NCBI GenBank assembly: GCA_022340665.1
Contig: JAJDNM010000106.1
Location: forward strand, 1-60,200
Reading direction: 5' to 3'
Length of the DNA stretch: 60,200 nucleotides
Source of the DNA: Acidobacteriota bacterium
Lineage (GTDB): Bacteria > Acidobacteriota > Thermoanaerobaculia > Thermoanaerobaculales > Sulfomarinibacteraceae
The notes beneath the pieces were generated by a model. It was not told the DNA's origin and did no database searches. It saw only the letters and a program-made list of their open reading frames with translations. Shown here piece after piece: positions 24,493 to 33,595 of this stretch. Within the stretch, counting starts at the first letter, position 1. Each line of letters starts with the position of its first letter. Position numbers and translations under genes: made by a program.

Positions 24493-25766
24493 GTCCCGTG
24501 GATGAGATCGAGCAGAGCGGATGACGTACGGTCAATGGCTCCGCGGTTGCTCTCGACCACCTCTCGTCCGGCGTTACCGGCGGCCGCCGCGAGGTCCGGC
24601 TCGTCGAGCCACGCCGCCGCGGCCACTCGCAGCTCGGCGCTGTCGGCCACCAGGCGGGCGCCCCCGGCCTCGGTCATTTCGTCGTAGACCTCCTTGAAGT
24701 TGTGGACGTGGTGCCCGCTCAGCACCGGGACTCCCCACACCGCCGCCTCGAGCGGATTATGGCCCCCGGTCGGCACCATCGAGCCGCCGATGAATGCAAC
24801 CGTTGCCAGGCGGTAGGCGCGAGCGAGCTCACCGATTGTGTCGACCAGATAGACGTCCGAATCGGCGACGACGCCCTCACCGCTGCTTCGGCGAGAGAAG
24901 GCCAGACCGCGATTGGCGAGCATTCGTGCCACCGCGTCGAATCGCTCCGGGTGGCGAGGAGCCAGGACCAGAAAGGGTGCGGCTCCGTCCGTCCCGAGAC
25001 CCTCGAGTGCGTCGAGGACCTGCGCTTCCTCGCCCTCCATGGTCGAGCCGGCGACCATGATCGGCCGGTTACCCGCTACCGATCGAATGTCGTCTTCCCA
25101 ATCCAGCGGGCGTTGGTCGGCCTCGAGATCGTATTTGACGTTCCCGGTGACGACAATCCGCTCTTCCGGCACGTGGAGCCCGGCGAATCGCTTGGCGTCG
25201 GCTTCCGACCGAGCCAGCACCAGCGCCAGTGGATCGAGGAGCGTTCGCAGTACGCCGGCGACCTTTCGGTAGCGCTGGTACGAACCCTCCGACAACCGAG
25301 CATTGACCACCGCCACCGGTACCTGGCGCAATCCCGCCTGGTGAATCATCTCTGGCCAGAGCTCGGTCTCGACCAGCACCAGCAGGCGCGGTCGTCCCGC
25401 CTCGAAGACCCGGATCACAGGGCCGGGCAGGTCGATCGGACAAGGAAACACGGGCAGCCGATCTCCGAGGGTGCGCCGAGCGAGCGCGAGACCGGTCGCG
25501 GTGGTCGCGGTCAGGAAGATCGGTAGCTCCGGCTCCTTCTCCTCGAGGTCGGCCACCAGCCTCCGAGCCAGCTCCACTTCGCCGACCGACACCGCTTGAA
25601 TCCAGACACCCCCCGGCCGGAGATCGGGCAGCGATTTCGCGAGCCGGTCGCGAAACCGGGGTCGACTCTTGCCCGCAAGCCGCTGGCAAATCTTGATCAC
25701 CGGTAATGCCACGGGTAGGAGACCGCCGAACAGCGACCGGTAAACCCACAAACTGGTGCTCGCCAT
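24489..25766 (-). CDS. waaA: 3-deoxy-D-manno-octulosonic acid (Kdo) transferase
   Basis: This GT30 enzyme transfers Kdo to lipid IVA. The 425-residue protein has an N-terminal membrane anchor (about 5-25), the family motif WIQAVSVGEVELARRLVADL, VETELWPEMI (catalytic Glu region), and C-terminal AFIGGSMVPTGGHNPLEAAVWGVPV. The ATG at 25766 follows a possible GTG one codon upstream. It is first in the waaA-lpxK-lpxL operon. The number of Kdo residues it adds cannot be told from sequence. Confidence 0.95.
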   Translation of the reverse strand: MASTSLWVYRSLFGGLLPVALPVIKICQRLAGKSRPRFRDRLAKSLPDLRPGGVWIQAVSVGEVELARRLVADLEEKEPELPIFLTATTATGLALARRTLGDRLPVFPCPIDLPGPVIRVFEAGRPRLLVLVETELWPEMIHQAGLRQVPVAVVNARLSEGSYQRYRKVAGVLRTLLDPLALVLARSEADAKRFAGLHVPEERIVVTGNVKYDLEADQRPLDWEDDIRSVAGNRPIMVAGSTMEGEEAQVLDALEGLGTDGAAPFLVLAPRHPERFDAVARMLANRGLAFSRRSSGEGVVADSDVYLVDTIGELARAYRLATVAFIGGSMVPTGGHNPLEAAVWGVPVLSGHHVHNFKEVYDEMTEAGGARLVADSAELRVAAAAWLDEPDLAAAAGNAGREVVESNRGAIDRTSSALLDLIHGT

Positions 25767-25849
25767 CACGCCTAGGATAAACCACGTCGGGGCTCGGCGA
25801 GCTCTCGAAACTTGGGGTTGTTGACGCCTCGTAACGCGTGATCGATCGA

Positions 25850-26857
25850 TCAGGCCAGGGTTGCGTACTCGACCTCACCGTCGGCCACCAGAAAGGTGCC
25901 GGCTCGGCCTTCCAGAGCATGCCTCAAGCTATCCGCGTCGGTGATCAGGACGTTCTTTCCAGTCGCCTCGACGAAGTCCATCGACGCCTTCACCTTCGGT
26001 CCCATGGAACCCGGGGGAAACTGATGGGAATCCATCATCTTGCTTGCATGATTGAGTGGCATCCGGCGCAACCATCGCTGGTTCGGGCGGCCGAAATTCT
26101 CGGCCACCATCGGCACCTGGGTCAACATGATGAAGAGGTCGGCTTCAAGTTCACAGGCGAGCATCGACGCCACGTAGTCTTTGTCGATCACCGCCTCTAC
26201 GCCCCGGAAATAGCCACCGACATCCTGATACACGGGAATGCCCCCCCCACCGCCGGCAATCAGGACCGCACCGTTCTCGATCAACCGCTTGAGCAGGTGG
26301 CAGCCGAGAATCTTCTGCGGTTTGGGCGATGCGACGACCTTGCGCCAGCCCCGCCCGGCATCCTCGACCATCTGCCAGCCGTGTTCCTGCATCAGGAGGT
26401 TCGCACGGTACGCGGTGAAGTACGGACCGACCGGTTTGGTGGGGTTTTCGAAAGCAGGATCCTCACGGTCGACCTCGACCTCGGTGAGGACTGCAGCGAT
26501 CTCTTTTTCGAGTTGTTCCTCGTTGAACCGATTGCGGAGCTGATTGGCCAGCATGTAGCCCATTGCGCCCTGGGTCTGGGCAACCGCCACATCCAGGGAC
26601 TGAGGCGGAATCTTGGTGATGGCCTCTTCGACCTGGATCATGATATTGCCGACCTGCGGGCCGTTGCCGTGAACGATCGCAAGCTCGTAGCCGCGATGGA
26701 TGATTTCCACCAGCCATCTGGTGGCTTTCCAGCTGAGGGTGAACTGCTCCTCCTGGGTGCCGTGGTCCTGCGGCCGCAGCAGGGCGTTCCCGCCGAACGC
26801 GATGACTGCGGTGCGTTGCTGCGCTCCGTCGAGCTCGATGCGATTTTTTCCGGTCAT
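25850..26857 (-). CDS. arcC: Carbamate kinase
   Basis: It interconverts carbamoyl phosphate plus ADP with ATP, carbon dioxide and ammonia. The start at 26857 is preceded by GGAGGCGAGA; the longer in-frame reading adds 28 residues with no support. The protein of about 335 residues has the amino-acid-kinase fold motifs IAFGGNALLRP, VHGNGPQVGNI, IAGGGGGIPVYQD, AVIDKDYVASMLA and GSMGPKVKASMDFVE. With arginine deiminase at 21.1 kb it gives two of three ADI-pathway enzymes, although they are not in one operon. Confidence 0.94.
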   Translation of the reverse strand: MTGKNRIELDGAQQRTAVIAFGGNALLRPQDHGTQEEQFTLSWKATRWLVEIIHRGYELAIVHGNGPQVGNIMIQVEEAITKIPPQSLDVAVAQTQGAMGYMLANQLRNRFNEEQLEKEIAAVLTEVEVDREDPAFENPTKPVGPYFTAYRANLLMQEHGWQMVEDAGRGWRKVVASPKPQKILGCHLLKRLIENGAVLIAGGGGGIPVYQDVGGYFRGVEAVIDKDYVASMLACELEADLFIMLTQVPMVAENFGRPNQRWLRRMPLNHASKMMDSHQFPPGSMGPKVKASMDFVEATGKNVLITDADSLRHALEGRAGTFLVADGEVEYATLA

Positions 26858-26965
26858 TCTCGCCTCCGGCCCGAAGTACGGGAAACCCCCATTGTCCGAC
26901 CGGGCCATGACGGTGTCAACATCAGGTCTGTCGCCGTCCACTGCTCATTCTTTATTCTCGGCGAT

Positions 26966-27799
26966 CTACCTCGGTTGCAGTACGATGACTCGCTCGACAC
27001 CCCCGACATCCTGCACGCTCCGGGCAACCGCGAGGCCGGTCGCGCACGCGATTTCGGTCACCGCACCGGCCTGGTCGTCTCCGACTTCGATGATCGCTCC
27101 CCCACACGGCCGCACCAGACGCCGTAGATCGCCGAGCAGCCGGCGCAGGAGATCGAGGCCGTCGATCCCACCGTCGAGAGCCTTCGCGGGATCGTGGCTG
27201 ACCTCGACTGGCAAGCGCACGATGTCGGTCGACCGGACATATGGAAGGTTGGCCACCACCAGGTCCCACGGCGGGCCAACGGCAGAGCAGAGATCACCGA
27301 CAAAGAGCGGAACCGAGACCCGGTGACGGACGCAGTTGCGGCGGGCTACTGCCAGCGCTGCCGGCGATCGATCCACCGCGGACACCTCCCAGCCGGGGCG
27401 TTCGGCCGCGAGCGTCACCGCGATGGAGCCCGAACCGGTGCCAACGTCAAGGACCTTCGCCGTCCTGGACAGCGGCAGGGCCAGGGCCGTCTCGACCAGG
27501 AGCTCCGTCTCCGGACGCGGCACCAACACGGAGGGATTGACCTCGAAGTCGCGACCCCAGAACGGACAGGTGCCGGTAAGATGGTGGGCCGGTTCGCCCG
27601 CAGCCCGTCTGCCGAGCCAGTCGCGAAAACGCTTTTCGACGTCGGCCGGAACCTCTCGCTCGGGATAGAGCCTCAGAGTCGTTTCCTCGACACCCCAAGC
27701 CGCAGCCAACAGCCACCTCGCCTCCCGCCGGGGATGGGGGATGCCTTCCCGACGAGGCAATATCTCGACACCGAGTCGTAGCGCCTCGTCGATTCTCAT
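26966..27799 (-). CDS. prmC: Release factor glutamine methyltransferase
   Basis: PrmC methylates the Gln of the GGQ motif in peptide-chain release factors using S-adenosylmethionine. The 277-residue protein has an N-terminal helical domain (about 1-80), RPETELLVE, the SAM-binding motif VLDVGTGSGSIAVTLA, and NLPYV in place of the more usual NPPY. The second position of the motif is variable in the family. It sits directly downstream of prfA, its substrate, with heptad element 5 between them. Confidence 0.93.
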   Translation of the reverse strand: MRIDEALRLGVEILPRREGIPHPRREARWLLAAAWGVEETTLRLYPEREVPADVEKRFRDWLGRRAAGEPAHHLTGTCPFWGRDFEVNPSVLVPRPETELLVETALALPLSRTAKVLDVGTGSGSIAVTLAAERPGWEVSAVDRSPAALAVARRNCVRHRVSVPLFVGDLCSAVGPPWDLVVANLPYVRSTDIVRLPVEVSHDPAKALDGGIDGLDLLRRLLGDLRRLVRPCGGAIIEVGDDQAGAVTEIACATGLAVARSVQDVGGVERVIVLQPR

Positions 27800-27817
27800 G
27801 TGACTGTCCAGAGGTCA

Positions 27818-27910
27818 TTTTTCGAATTTTGAATTTCGAATTTCGAATTTGCCGCATGGTCAGCGTCGGACGTGGAATACCGAATTCCGAATTCCGAATT
27901 CCGAACTCTG
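27818..27910. repeat. Heptad element 5 (AATTTCG and AATTCCG arrays between prfA and prmC)
   Basis: The first array is TTTTTCG, AATTTTG, AATTTCG x2, AATTTGC (27818-27852). The second is AATACCG, AATTCCG x3, AACTCTG (27876-27910), ending 4 bp from the prfA stop codon. A 23-bp spacer separates them. The arrays would lie in the prfA-prmC transcript. Confidence 0.9.
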
Positions 27911-27914
27911 GAGA

Positions 27915-28985
27915 TCAACCCAGCTCTTCCCTGAGGCGTTCTGCCTGGAAATCGGCAATCAGGGGATCGAGCAGGAGATCGAGGTGCCCTTCGAGAATCT
28001 CCCCCAGCCGGTGAACCGTGAGCGAGATGCGGTGATCGGTGACTCGCCCCTGAGGGAAGTTGTAGGTGCGAATCTTTTCGGAACGATCACCTGAGCCGAT
28101 CTTCGAACGACGGTCGGCCGCCCGCTCCGCATCCCGCTCGCGTTCTTCGATCTCTTTGAGGCGCGCCTTGAGAACCCGCATCGCCTTGGCCTTGTTCTGG
28201 ATCTGCGACTTTTCATCCTGGCAGGAAACCACCAGCCCGCTCGGCAGATGGGTGATGCGGACCGCCGAATAGGTCGTGTTGACGCTCTGTCCGCCCGGGC
28301 CCGAGGAACAGAATCGGTCGATTCGGAGGTCGTTCTCGTCAACTTCGACTTCAACCGCCTCGGCTTCCGGCATTACCGCGACTGTTGCCGCGGAGGTGTG
28401 GATGCGTCCCGAAGCTTCGGTTGCGGGGACTCTCTGCACGCGGTGGACTCCGGACTCGTACTTGAGGCGGGAGAACGCGCCATCCCCCTCGATCACCGCT
28501 ACTGCTTCCTTGATGCCACCGAGGCCGGTGTCAGACGAATCGGTGATCGACATCTTCCATCGCCTGGACTCGGCGTACCGGCCGTACATCCGCAGGAGTT
28601 CCGCAGCGAAGAGAGCCGCCTCGTCACCTCCGGTTCCGGCACGCACCTCGAGAATGACGTTGCGACGATCGTTGGGATCCACTGGCAGCAACAACAGCTT
28701 CAGCTTCTGCTCGTTGTCTTCCATCCGCGCAGACAACTCTTCGATTTCGGCCTCGGCCATCTGTCTCATTTCGGAATCGTCCGCCTCGGCCGCGATCTCA
28801 CGGGCGCCCTCGAGCTCCGAAGCAATCGTCTGGTGCTCGCGGTAGGCAACCACCATCGGTTCGATTTCGGCCAGCTTTTGCGCCACCTCGCGCGAACGCT
28901 TGGGATCGACTGCGATTTCTGGGTCAGCCTGCTGCTCGAGGAGGGCTTCGTGCTTCTTAGCGATTTCTTTCAGTCGTTCCAACAT
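27915..28985 (-). CDS. prfA: Peptide chain release factor 1
   Basis: RF1 terminates translation at UAA and UAG. The 356-residue protein has family length, an N-terminal helical domain, the [11 protein letters not shown] block, a PxT-like codon-recognition motif ([16 protein letters not shown]), and the catalytic GGQ in [25 protein letters not shown]-terminal blocks ([15 protein letters not shown]) match RF1 rather than RF2. It forms a conserved rpmE-prfA-prmC cluster. Confidence 0.97.
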   Translation of the reverse strand: MLERLKEIAKKHEALLEQQADPEIAVDPKRSREVAQKLAEIEPMVVAYREHQTIASELEGAREIAAEADDSEMRQMAEAEIEELSARMEDNEQKLKLLLLPVDPNDRRNVILEVRAGTGGDEAALFAAELLRMYGRYAESRRWKMSITDSSDTGLGGIKEAVAVIEGDGAFSRLKYESGVHRVQRVPATEASGRIHTSAATVAVMPEAEAVEVEVDENDLRIDRFCSSGPGGQSVNTTYSAVRITHLPSGLVVSCQDEKSQIQNKAKAMRVLKARLKEIEERERDAERAADRRSKIGSGDRSEKIRTYNFPQGRVTDHRISLTVHRLGEILEGHLDLLLDPLIADFQAERLREELG

Positions 28986-29034
28986 GTGTTTCTCTTGATC
29001 CCGCCGTGATCTTAACCCGCAATTCGGCGCAAAC

Positions 29035-29062
29035 GAAAACCCGCGCGGTTTTTTGCGCGCGG
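29035..29062 (-). terminator. Terminator downstream of rpmE
   Basis: A perfect 8-bp stem (CCCGCGCG / CGCGCGGG) with an 8-base loop is followed on the minus strand by TTTTCG. A second hairpin with a GAAA tetraloop and a GCCGCC stem (about 29070-29090) lies between it and the rpmE stop. Confidence 0.7.
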
Positions 29063-29095
29063 GTCGGCACGCCGCCTTTCGGCGGCTCGGGTGAG

Positions 29096-29308
29096 CTACT
29101 TGGCGTCGGTGGTCTTGCCGTAGCGGCGCTCGAACTTCTCGACCATACCGGCCGTGTCCACCAGCTTCTGTTTACCGGTGTAGAACGGATGGCACGCACT
29201 GCAGATTTCGAGCCGCAGCTCGGTTTTCGTCGATCGGGTCTTGAAGGTGTTGCCGCATGCGCAACGAACCTCGACCTCGTGATACTCGGGATGGACTCCT
29301 GCTTTCAT
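29096..29308 (-). CDS. rpmE: Ribosomal protein bL31
   Basis: This is a large-subunit ribosomal protein of about 70 residues. The start is the ATG of [12 protein letters not shown] at 29308; a longer in-frame reading adds 23 residues upstream. It has the zinc-type pattern: a CAC pair early on and [13 protein letters not shown] later. So it is the zinc-binding paralogue rather than the zinc-free form expressed under zinc limitation. The C-terminal tail [12 protein letters not shown] is typical. Confidence 0.96.
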   Translation of the reverse strand: MKAGVHPEYHEVEVRCACGNTFKTRSTKTELRLEICSACHPFYTGKQKLVDTAGMVEKFERRYGKTTDAK

Positions 29309-29385
29309 CTCACACCTCCACTTGGCTCCTTCGAACCAAGGACGCAGGATCTTACACCTATCCGAACTCAAGTGCAAGTCTCTTT

Positions 29386-29434
29386 GAATTAGGAATTAGG
29401 AGTCAGGAAATCGGAATTCCCGTCCACCCACCCG
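29386..29434. repeat. Heptad element 6
   Basis: GAATTAG, GAATTAG, GAGTCAG, GAAATCG, GAATTCC (29386-29420) are followed by a C-rich stretch CCCGTCCACCCACCC. It lies between rpmE and citF, 73 bp from the citF stop, and has no clear second arm. It is one of two elements that do not abut a stop codon. Confidence 0.8.
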
Positions 29435-29493
29435 GCCGCCGAGTAAGATCAGAGACGAGTTGGTATTCCTGAGGCCAGATTGGCGAGTCGATA

Positions 29494-31047
29494 TCAATCG
29501 ACGCGCCAGACGGTGTCGATGACGGTGCCGTCGACCCATTTGACCACCGCCACCGGCTCCTCTGTGAGCGCCGGCTTGGCCGGTACGCCACAGATCCGAT
29601 CGAGCTCTGCCTTGAGGTCACCGATCGGCCGGATTGGCAGCTTCGACCCCGCAACGGCATCGAGGAGATCCTGGCGGCGTGGATTGACCGCGATTCCCCG
29701 TTCGGTCACCACCACATCGATGAGCTCGCCGGGTCCGCAGAGGGTGGTGACCTCGTCGACGATCACCGGGATTCGGTCGCGGAACGACGGCACCAGCAGC
29801 ATCGCGCAGCGGGCGGCGAGGCAGTTTTGCCATCCGCCGATGCCGTGCAGAAGGCGACCGTCGGAGTGGGTCACGACGTTGCCGTTGAATTCGAGATCGA
29901 CCTCGGTCGCGCCCAGTACCGCGACGTCGACCATCGACGCAAAGTTGCCCTTGCCGTGGAAGTTGTACGAGGTGAAGGGGGAAGTGTCCTGGTGACGAGC
30001 GTCTTCGCGCATCGATCGCACACCGTCGAGGTCGAAGGTCTGGCCGTCGAGAATGAACTCGATCAGACCCTCGTCGAGCATTTCCACCATGTGCTGCGTC
30101 GACCCGCCTCGCGCGAAACGCGCGGTAACGCCCGCGTCGCGCATCAGCTGGGCGAGATACATGGCAAAGGCGAGGGTCGTGCCACCCGCCCCCGCCTGAA
30201 ACGAAAACCCGTCGCGCATGATGCCGGCCTCGGCGCAAAACCTCGCCGCAAGCTCCGCGATTCGGCGCCTGTCAGGACTCTGCGTAATCCGGGTCGTGCC
30301 GGAAACGATCTTCGAGGGGTCGCCAATCGACCCGATCTCCACGACAGCATCGACGTTGTTGCCCTGGATCTGCCACGGCAGGCACGGGAAAGGCACCAGA
30401 TTGTCGGTCACGACAATCACCTTCTCGGCGTAGATCGAGTCGGCGAGCGCGAAACCGAGCAGGCCGCAGGCTGCCGGACCTCGGAGCCCGTTGGCGTTGC
30501 CGAAGCTATCAGCGGTCGGGGCGGCGATCACCGCCACGTCGATGTGGACCTCCCCATCCTGGATCGCCTGCCAGCGCCCCCCGTGCGAACGCAGCACTCC
30601 GAGCCCGCGCATCTTGCCGGCCGAGCAATAGGCTCCGAGCGGACCGTTCATCGAACCCTCGATGTGGTGGATCACGCCGGAGTCGAGGTGTCCGATTTGG
30701 TTGGCGTGAACCGGGAAGGAGGCCGAGGGGAACCACATCAGGTCCCTGGCCCCGATTTCGGCGGCGGCATCGAAGATGAGATTTCCAACGGCATCGCCGT
30801 TGCGCAAGTGGTGATGCGTCGAAACCACCATGCCGTCCGTCAGACCGACCTTTTCGAGCGCCTCTTTCAGAGAAGACACTCTCTTGTCACCGTCCGCGGG
30901 GTAGTCGACGCAGCTCGCGATTCGTGGAGCGGCCTTCACCCCGTCGGGTCGGTGGTTTCCGAACCCCTGATACGGTATGGATGCCCGGCCGTTCACCTCC
31001 ACCGGGACCATCCGTCCGGCAGCGTTTCGTTCCAACTTCATTGCCAT
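29494..31047 (-). CDS. citF: Citrate lyase alpha subunit (citrate CoA-transferase)
   Basis: The alpha subunit moves the acyl-carrier group from acetyl to citryl form in citrate lyase (citrate to acetate plus oxaloacetate). The 517-residue protein matches CitF length. Blocks include STHHHLRNGDAVGNLIF, GSMNGPLGAYCSAGKMRG, CGLLGFALADSIYAEKVIVVTD, and the CoA-transferase active-site region EVDLEFNGNVVTHSDGRLLHGIGGWQN. It is transcribed after a citD-citE fusion gene, 100 bp apart with heptad element 7 between. No citC, citX or citG is in the window. Confidence 0.94.
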   Translation of the reverse strand: MAMKLERNAAGRMVPVEVNGRASIPYQGFGNHRPDGVKAAPRIASCVDYPADGDKRVSSLKEALEKVGLTDGMVVSTHHHLRNGDAVGNLIFDAAAEIGARDLMWFPSASFPVHANQIGHLDSGVIHHIEGSMNGPLGAYCSAGKMRGLGVLRSHGGRWQAIQDGEVHIDVAVIAAPTADSFGNANGLRGPAACGLLGFALADSIYAEKVIVVTDNLVPFPCLPWQIQGNNVDAVVEIGSIGDPSKIVSGTTRITQSPDRRRIAELAARFCAEAGIMRDGFSFQAGAGGTTLAFAMYLAQLMRDAGVTARFARGGSTQHMVEMLDEGLIEFILDGQTFDLDGVRSMREDARHQDTSPFTSYNFHGKGNFASMVDVAVLGATEVDLEFNGNVVTHSDGRLLHGIGGWQNCLAARCAMLLVPSFRDRIPVIVDEVTTLCGPGELIDVVVTERGIAVNPRRQDLLDAVAGSKLPIRPIGDLKAELDRICGVPAKPALTEEPVAVVKWVDGTVIDTVWRVD

Positions 31048-31104
31048 AATTCAGACTCCCGCTCTCGCTGACCCCGATCCCCCGGTTTCGGGAGTTCGGG
31101 CGGG

Positions 31105-31139
31105 AATAACGAATTCCGAATTCCGAATTCCGAATTCAT
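31105..31139. repeat. Heptad element 7
   Basis: AATAACG, AATTCCG, AATTCCG, AATTCCG, AATTCAT. The array ends 7 bp from the stop codon of the citD-citE fusion and lies between the two citrate lyase genes. G-rich sequence (GTTCGGGCGGG) precedes it. Confidence 0.88.
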
Positions 31140-31146
31140 CAATCTC

Positions 31147-32355
31147 CTACCCTTCCGCGTCCCAGTCCTTCGCCAATAAGCCGCCCGCCACCGCGAGTTC
31201 CACGGTGCGGAAAGCCTGTTGCACGACCGGTGGATCCACCATCTTCGAGCCGACCGCGACGGCTCCCAGCCCCTGCTCCTCGGCCTCGCGAGCCGCCCGC
31301 ACGACTCGAACAGCGCGCTCGGTTTCGGACTCGGATGGCGTCATCTCACGATGAACGACCGGGATCTGGCGCGGATGGATACAGCCAATACCATCGAACC
31401 CGAGGCCGCGCTCACGTCGCACATATGCGGCAAGACCACCCTCATCTTCGATATCCGAGAAGACCGAGGCGATGGGCTGAATGCCCGCCGCGCGCGCCGC
31501 AAAGACCGTCGTCTGTCTGGCGAGGAAGCTCTCGGAGCCGTCGGTTGTTCGTGGCGCGCCGAGCTCTGCCGACAGATCCTCGAGACCGAGAGTCAGGGCG
31601 ACGACGGAGGGGTCCGCCGACGCGATTTCGAAGGCACGGTGGATACCCCGGGGCGACTCGAGGATCGGCATCAGGAATGCTGCACCTTCTCCTGCGAGGT
31701 GTTGGAGCGTCTCCGCCGTTGCACTGACCAACTCCTCCGTTTCCACTTTCGGCAGGAGCACCGTGTGCGGGTTGTGGATGGCTACGGCGTCGAGATCCTC
31801 TTCGCCCAGCGGCCCCTGGTTGATCCGCACCATTCGCTCCGACTGCCCCCAGTCAAGGGCGATCAGGGCGTTGCGGACGAGTAGGCGGGCGGTGTCCTTT
31901 TCGGCCGGCGGGACCGAGTCCTCGAGATCGAGGATGATGCCGTCGGCGCCGTACAAGCCGCCCGAAATCATCAACTTGGGTTGGTTGCCGGGTATGTAGA
32001 GACGGCTGCGGCGAAGCCGGGAGCGCCGACGAGGAGCGTCCGCCCCGGGCGCCGGATTTGGCAGAACCGGCGGCCCGTCCAGTCCAGCACGGCGAAGACA
32101 GCTTTCGGTGCGGGCGAGAATCACCCACTCGAGCGCTCCCGCATCCGTGACCGTGATCCGCCCCGTGGTGACGCCGAAGGCGTCTGTGACTCGACGGACC
32201 GCATTATCGATCACCTCACCGTAGAGATAGTCGACCTTCGAGAACAGCTCGACAGCCAGCGGCTCGGAAGTCGGCTCGAATCTCACGTTGAGGTCCGAGC
32301 GCACGTGCTCTCCCGCGGGGCCCGCGGAAGCCGGTTTGATCCTGGCCTCACCCAT
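31147..32355 (-). CDS. citE: Fused citrate lyase acyl-carrier protein and beta subunit (CitD-CitE)
   Basis: The N-terminal part (about 1-95) matches the citrate lyase acyl-carrier (gamma) domain: HVRSDLNVRFEP, VDYLYGEVIDNAVRRVTDAFGV and GALEWVILARTE. An Arg/Pro-rich linker (about 96-112) leads to a CitE lyase domain (about 113-402: RSRLYIPGNQPKLM, GIILDLEDSVPPAEK, LLPKVETEE, GLEDLSAELG, GIGCIHPRQI). CitE cleaves citryl-thioester to oxaloacetate. The ATG at 32355 has AGGAGG upstream. In stand-alone CitD the prosthetic-group Ser lies two residues before the conserved Asp (ESSD); here that position is Arg and the Ser is one residue closer (VRSD), so the attachment site is uncertain. Confidence 0.88.
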   Translation of the reverse strand: MGEARIKPASAGPAGEHVRSDLNVRFEPTSEPLAVELFSKVDYLYGEVIDNAVRRVTDAFGVTTGRITVTDAGALEWVILARTESCLRRAGLDGPPVLPNPAPGADAPRRRSRLRRSRLYIPGNQPKLMISGGLYGADGIILDLEDSVPPAEKDTARLLVRNALIALDWGQSERMVRINQGPLGEEDLDAVAIHNPHTVLLPKVETEELVSATAETLQHLAGEGAAFLMPILESPRGIHRAFEIASADPSVVALTLGLEDLSAELGAPRTTDGSESFLARQTTVFAARAAGIQPIASVFSDIEDEGGLAAYVRRERGLGFDGIGCIHPRQIPVVHREMTPSESETERAVRVVRAAREAEEQGLGAVAVGSKMVDPPVVQQAFRTVELAVAGGLLAKDWDAEG

Positions 32356-32375
32356 GCTCACCTCCTGAGACCCGA

Positions 32376-32411
32376 CAACGTTACAACGTTGAACGTTGAA
32401 CGTTCAAACGT
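32376..32411. repeat. Heptad element 8 (GAACGTT type)
   Basis: CAACGTT, one extra A, CAACGTT, GAACGTT, GAACGTT, CAAACGT. It directly abuts the stop codon of the dehydrogenase gene at 32411. The core AACGTT is palindromic, as GAATTC is in other elements. Confidence 0.85.
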
Positions 32412-33595
32412 CAGAGCGACGCAATGATCGCGTCAGTCATCTGGGTCGTGGTCGCCGCGCCCTGGGTGATCGCGTCCGGCCCGCCACGCAACTTGAGCAT
32501 GTCGTAACTCCTCACCTCACCACTCGCGATCACGGCTGCCACCGCATTTCGGATCCTGGTCGCGATCTCGGCCTCGCCCAACCAATCGAGCATCATAACC
32601 GCCGACAGCACCATGGCGATCGGATTCACAATCGAGGGATCGAGGTCGGCGTACTTCGGCGCGGAGCCGTGGGTCGGCTCGAAGACTCCGACCTCCTGAC
32701 CGATGTTGGCGGAGGCCGCGAAACCGAGTCCGCCAACGAGTCCGGCAAAGCCGTCGGAAATGATGTCACCGAACATGTTGCCGGCGACAATGACACCGTA
32801 ATCCTCGGGGTTCTTGGTCAACCACATCATCTGGGCATCGATGTTGGTGTCCCACAGTTGAATCTGCGGATACTCCTGATGGACCTTCCGGGCTTCCGCC
32901 AACATCATGCCCGAGGTTTCGCGGATAACGTTTGGCTTCTCACACACCGTGACGCTGCCGTAACCGTGGGCTGCAGCGTAGGCGAACGCCTCTTTGCAGA
33001 TTCGACGACATTTGGCACGGGTGAAGATTCGGGTCGACACCGCCAGGTCCTCTCGCGGGACGTCTCTGAAGGCGCGGAACTTCGGATGCGTGTCGAGGGC
33101 CTCCCATACCTGATCCGGGGGGTTGGTCCACTCGACTCCACCGTAGAGGCCCTCGGTGTTCTGGCGGAAGATCACCGCATTGACCCGGGGCTCCTCCGTA
33201 CCGCCATCGGCGCCCCGGCGAATGAAGTTGAGCGGGTTTCCAGGGAAGGTAATGCACGGCCGAATCGACACATCGAGATCGAAGCGTTGACGCAGACCGA
33301 CGATCGGCGAGAAATACACCAAGCCCTTGTCTCTGAGCTCCGGTCTGATTTCCGCCGCAGCCTTGTCCTTCGGCTTCGACGTAATCGCGCCGAAGAGCGC
33401 TACCTTGTGCTCCGCGATCAGGTCGACCGTCTCCTCAGGAAGAGGGTTGCCTTCCGCGATCCAGTGCTTCCAGCCGATACCCGCCTCAATCCAGTTGGCC
33501 TCGAATCCGGCTGCCTCGAGCACTCGCAGGGCCTCCGGGAGCACCACGTTTCCAATTCCGTCGCCGGGCATCACGATCACGGATCGTTTCGTCAT
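32411..33595 (-). CDS. icd: Isocitrate dehydrogenase-family (NAD(P)-dependent beta-decarboxylating) enzyme
   Basis: This protein of about 394 residues belongs to the isocitrate/isopropylmalate dehydrogenase family. The ATG at 33595 is preceded by AAGGAGAA. Motifs: VIVMPGDGIGNVVLPEAL, RPCITFPGNPLNF, FRQNTEGLYGGVEW, CEKPNVIRETSGMML, the metal-binding Asp region VIVAGNMFGDIISDGFAGLVGG, and EPTHGSAPKYADLDP. The PKYA segment resembles NADP-dependent isocitrate dehydrogenases rather than isopropylmalate dehydrogenases. It lies just upstream of citrate lyase, which fits a citrate/isocitrate module. The exact substrate is probable but not proven. Confidence 0.85.
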   Translation of the reverse strand: MTKRSVIVMPGDGIGNVVLPEALRVLEAAGFEANWIEAGIGWKHWIAEGNPLPEETVDLIAEHKVALFGAITSKPKDKAAAEIRPELRDKGLVYFSPIVGLRQRFDLDVSIRPCITFPGNPLNFIRRGADGGTEEPRVNAVIFRQNTEGLYGGVEWTNPPDQVWEALDTHPKFRAFRDVPREDLAVSTRIFTRAKCRRICKEAFAYAAAHGYGSVTVCEKPNVIRETSGMMLAEARKVHQEYPQIQLWDTNIDAQMMWLTKNPEDYGVIVAGNMFGDIISDGFAGLVGGLGFAASANIGQEVGVFEPTHGSAPKYADLDPSIVNPIAMVLSAVMMLDWLGEAEIATRIRNAVAAVIASGEVRSYDMLKLRGGPDAITQGAATTTQMTDAIIASL

